NCBI GenBank assembly: GCA_964412195.1
Contig: CAYPNP010000009.1
Coordinates: 124,001-188,000 of the forward strand
Length of the DNA: 64,000 nt
Direction: 5' to 3'
Origin: CAYPNP01 sp964412195
GTDB taxonomy: Bacteria; Acidobacteriota; JAAYUB01
How positions within the stretch are numbered: the stretch's first letter is position 1; each line of letters opens with the position of its first letter. The position numbers were made by a program, and so were the translations under genes. Shown here piece by piece: positions 63,115-64,000 of this stretch. The notes beneath the pieces were generated by a model that worked only from the letters and a program-made list of their open reading frames with translations, had not been told where the DNA came from and ran no database searches.

Positions 63115-63536
63115 ATGGGCGAATGGGCCAGAATAATCTGTCACCGGTCATCCGTCGATGACAAGCACAAGCACGATTTGGATGCCGGCAGGCGGGGGGT
63201 GCCCCTCCCTGCCGGTCGGAGTACCTCCGGCGTGCCGGCGGGCGGGTTGGTTCCCGCAAGACTGGTTTGGCCAGTCCCTCGTTCCCAGGTCTCGTCCCCA
63301 GGTTCCAAGTCCCAGCCCCCAGGCCTGAAGCCCCGGGTTCGCCGATGTCCCGGCCGTTCGGGATTGCCTCTGCGGACTCTGCGACCCTGCGTGTATTCTT
63401 CTGATTCGATTACGATTACGAGCACGATTACGATGACGATCGACGATTACGATCGGTGGGACGCTCTGTCTATGGTCCATGGTCCATCGTCCATGGTCGG
63501 ATCGGCCGTCGAATACGAGCACGAGCACGAGCACGA
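63115..63536. repeat. Repeat-filled intergenic region with composite element copy 3
   Basis: After a short unremarkable stretch, a GTCTCGTCCCCAGGTTCCAA-type tract (63285-63320) precedes copy 3 of the composite element: CCCTGCGTGTAT (63385-63396), TTCGATTACGATTACGAGC (63405-63423), ACGATCGACGATTACGATCGG (to 63457), then a GGTCCATGGTCCATCG tract (63474-63497) and GAGCACGAGCACGAGCACG (63517-63535). It runs into the stop codon of the cysteine synthase gene. No gene. Confidence 0.75.
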
Positions 63537-64000
63537 TTAGGACAGGGTGACGCCGTTCTCCATGCCCACGCAAAGCGAGGTAGATAAATATCGCTCGCCG
63601 CGGTCGCCGCAGATGAGGGCGATGTTGCCCGCGCCCATCTCCTCGGCCAGCTGGAGGGCCGCCCAGTAGTTGGCCCCGCTGCTGATGCCGGCGAAGATGC
63701 TCTCCTTGCGGGCCAGGATGCGGGTGTACTCCAGGGCGATCTCGTCGGGCACGCGCAGGTGCCGGTCCACCCGGCCCTCCTCCCAGATGGGCGGGACGTA
63801 GCTGCCGTCCATGTGCAGCAGGCCCTCGATCTTGGAGATCCCCTGGGCCGGCTCGACGGCGATGATCTTCGCGTCCGGGAACGACTCCTTGATCTTGCGC
63901 GAGCAGCCCATCAGCACCCCGCCCGTCCCGACGCCCGCGATGAACGCGTCGATCGGCTGGCCGCCCATCTGCGCGACCAGCTCGGCGGCGGTGCCGTGGT
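63537..64000 (-). CDS. Cysteine synthase/PLP-dependent beta-family enzyme, C-terminal fragment
   Basis: The gene enters from the right edge of the window; 153 C-terminal codons are visible. IDAFIAGVGTGGVLMGCSRKI contains the GTGGT-like PLP-phosphate cradle; KIIAVEPAQGISKIEG, GISSGANYWAALQLAEEMG and ICGDRGERYLSTSL match the cysteine synthase (CysK/CysM) family, which makes cysteine from O-acetylserine and sulfide. The TAA stop (63537-63539) lies at the junction with repeat DNA. The N-terminal half with the PLP lysine is outside the window, so family subclass is tentative. Confidence 0.85.
   Translation of the reverse strand, partial: HGTAAELVAQMGGQPIDAFIAGVGTGGVLMGCSRKIKESFPDAKIIAVEPAQGISKIEGLLHMDGSYVPPIWEEGRVDRHLRVPDEIALEYTRILARKESIFAGISSGANYWAALQLAEEMGAGNIALICGDRGERYLSTSLCVGMENGVTLS

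Noticed and set aside
63148..63573. Open frame of about 141 codons across composite element copy 3
   Set aside because: It is repeat sequence, overlaps the end of the cysteine synthase gene in another frame, and lacks a start signal.

Overview
The window looks like a chromosomal piece of a high-G+C, Gram-negative-type (diderm) environmental bacterium. Diderm signs are a TolC-type outer-membrane factor with a HlyD/EmrB pump, lipoproteins, and an O-antigen or exopolysaccharide locus with Wzx, Wzy, Wzz, a ligase-type protein and a WecA-like initiator. A dockerin-tailed secreted protein, secreted FG-GAP-like (VCBS) repeats, CHAT-TPR and DUF4388 proteins, and many families of short intergenic repeats suggest Acidobacteriota or a related phylum. 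That placement is an inference from gene content; no rRNA is present. No tRNA, rRNA, CRISPR array, transposase or integrase was found.

Layout. 1-6 kb: minus-strand secreted or surface genes (von Willebrand A fragment, GH29 fucosidase, BNR/LRR/dockerin protein); two homologous hairpin elements sit just 3' of the fucosidase and dockerin genes. 6-14 kb: a SnoaL-like gene, then a minus-strand block of CHAT-TPR protease-like protein, ECF sigma factor, zinc-finger anti-sigma factor and M48-TPR lipoprotein. 14-23.9 kb: methyltransferase, M20 dipeptidase, HTH protein with an H1-like tail, LarE, a secreted protein, glutaryl-CoA dehydrogenase, TraB/GumN and LarB. 24-34.9 kb: PepT, a cob(I)alamin adenosyltransferase with a Clp-fold protease, hisS-aspS with a cNMP/DUF4388 regulator, a CDP-alcohol phosphatidyltransferase, a DUF1684 lipoprotein and a receiver-DUF3052 fusion. 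35-39.7 kb: a tripartite drug-efflux operon. 39.9-43 kb: a beta-helix protein and a GT39-like glycosyltransferase. 43.1-63.1 kb: the polysaccharide locus, visibly lower in G+C than its flanks. 63.5 kb to the end: a cysteine synthase fragment.

The most unusual aspect is the intergenic DNA. Many gaps are filled with short degenerate repeats of a few families: GATTGCGGATT, CACGAACCACACGAA, CGCAGAGACGCAGAG, GAACATCGAACAT, GACTCGAGGCTCG, ATTACGATTACGA. They often pair with inverted copies to make long hairpins. In three places they form one composite element with the same module order. In one place a cassette made of at least five families lies in frame inside a membrane glycosyltransferase gene and is predicted to be translated.
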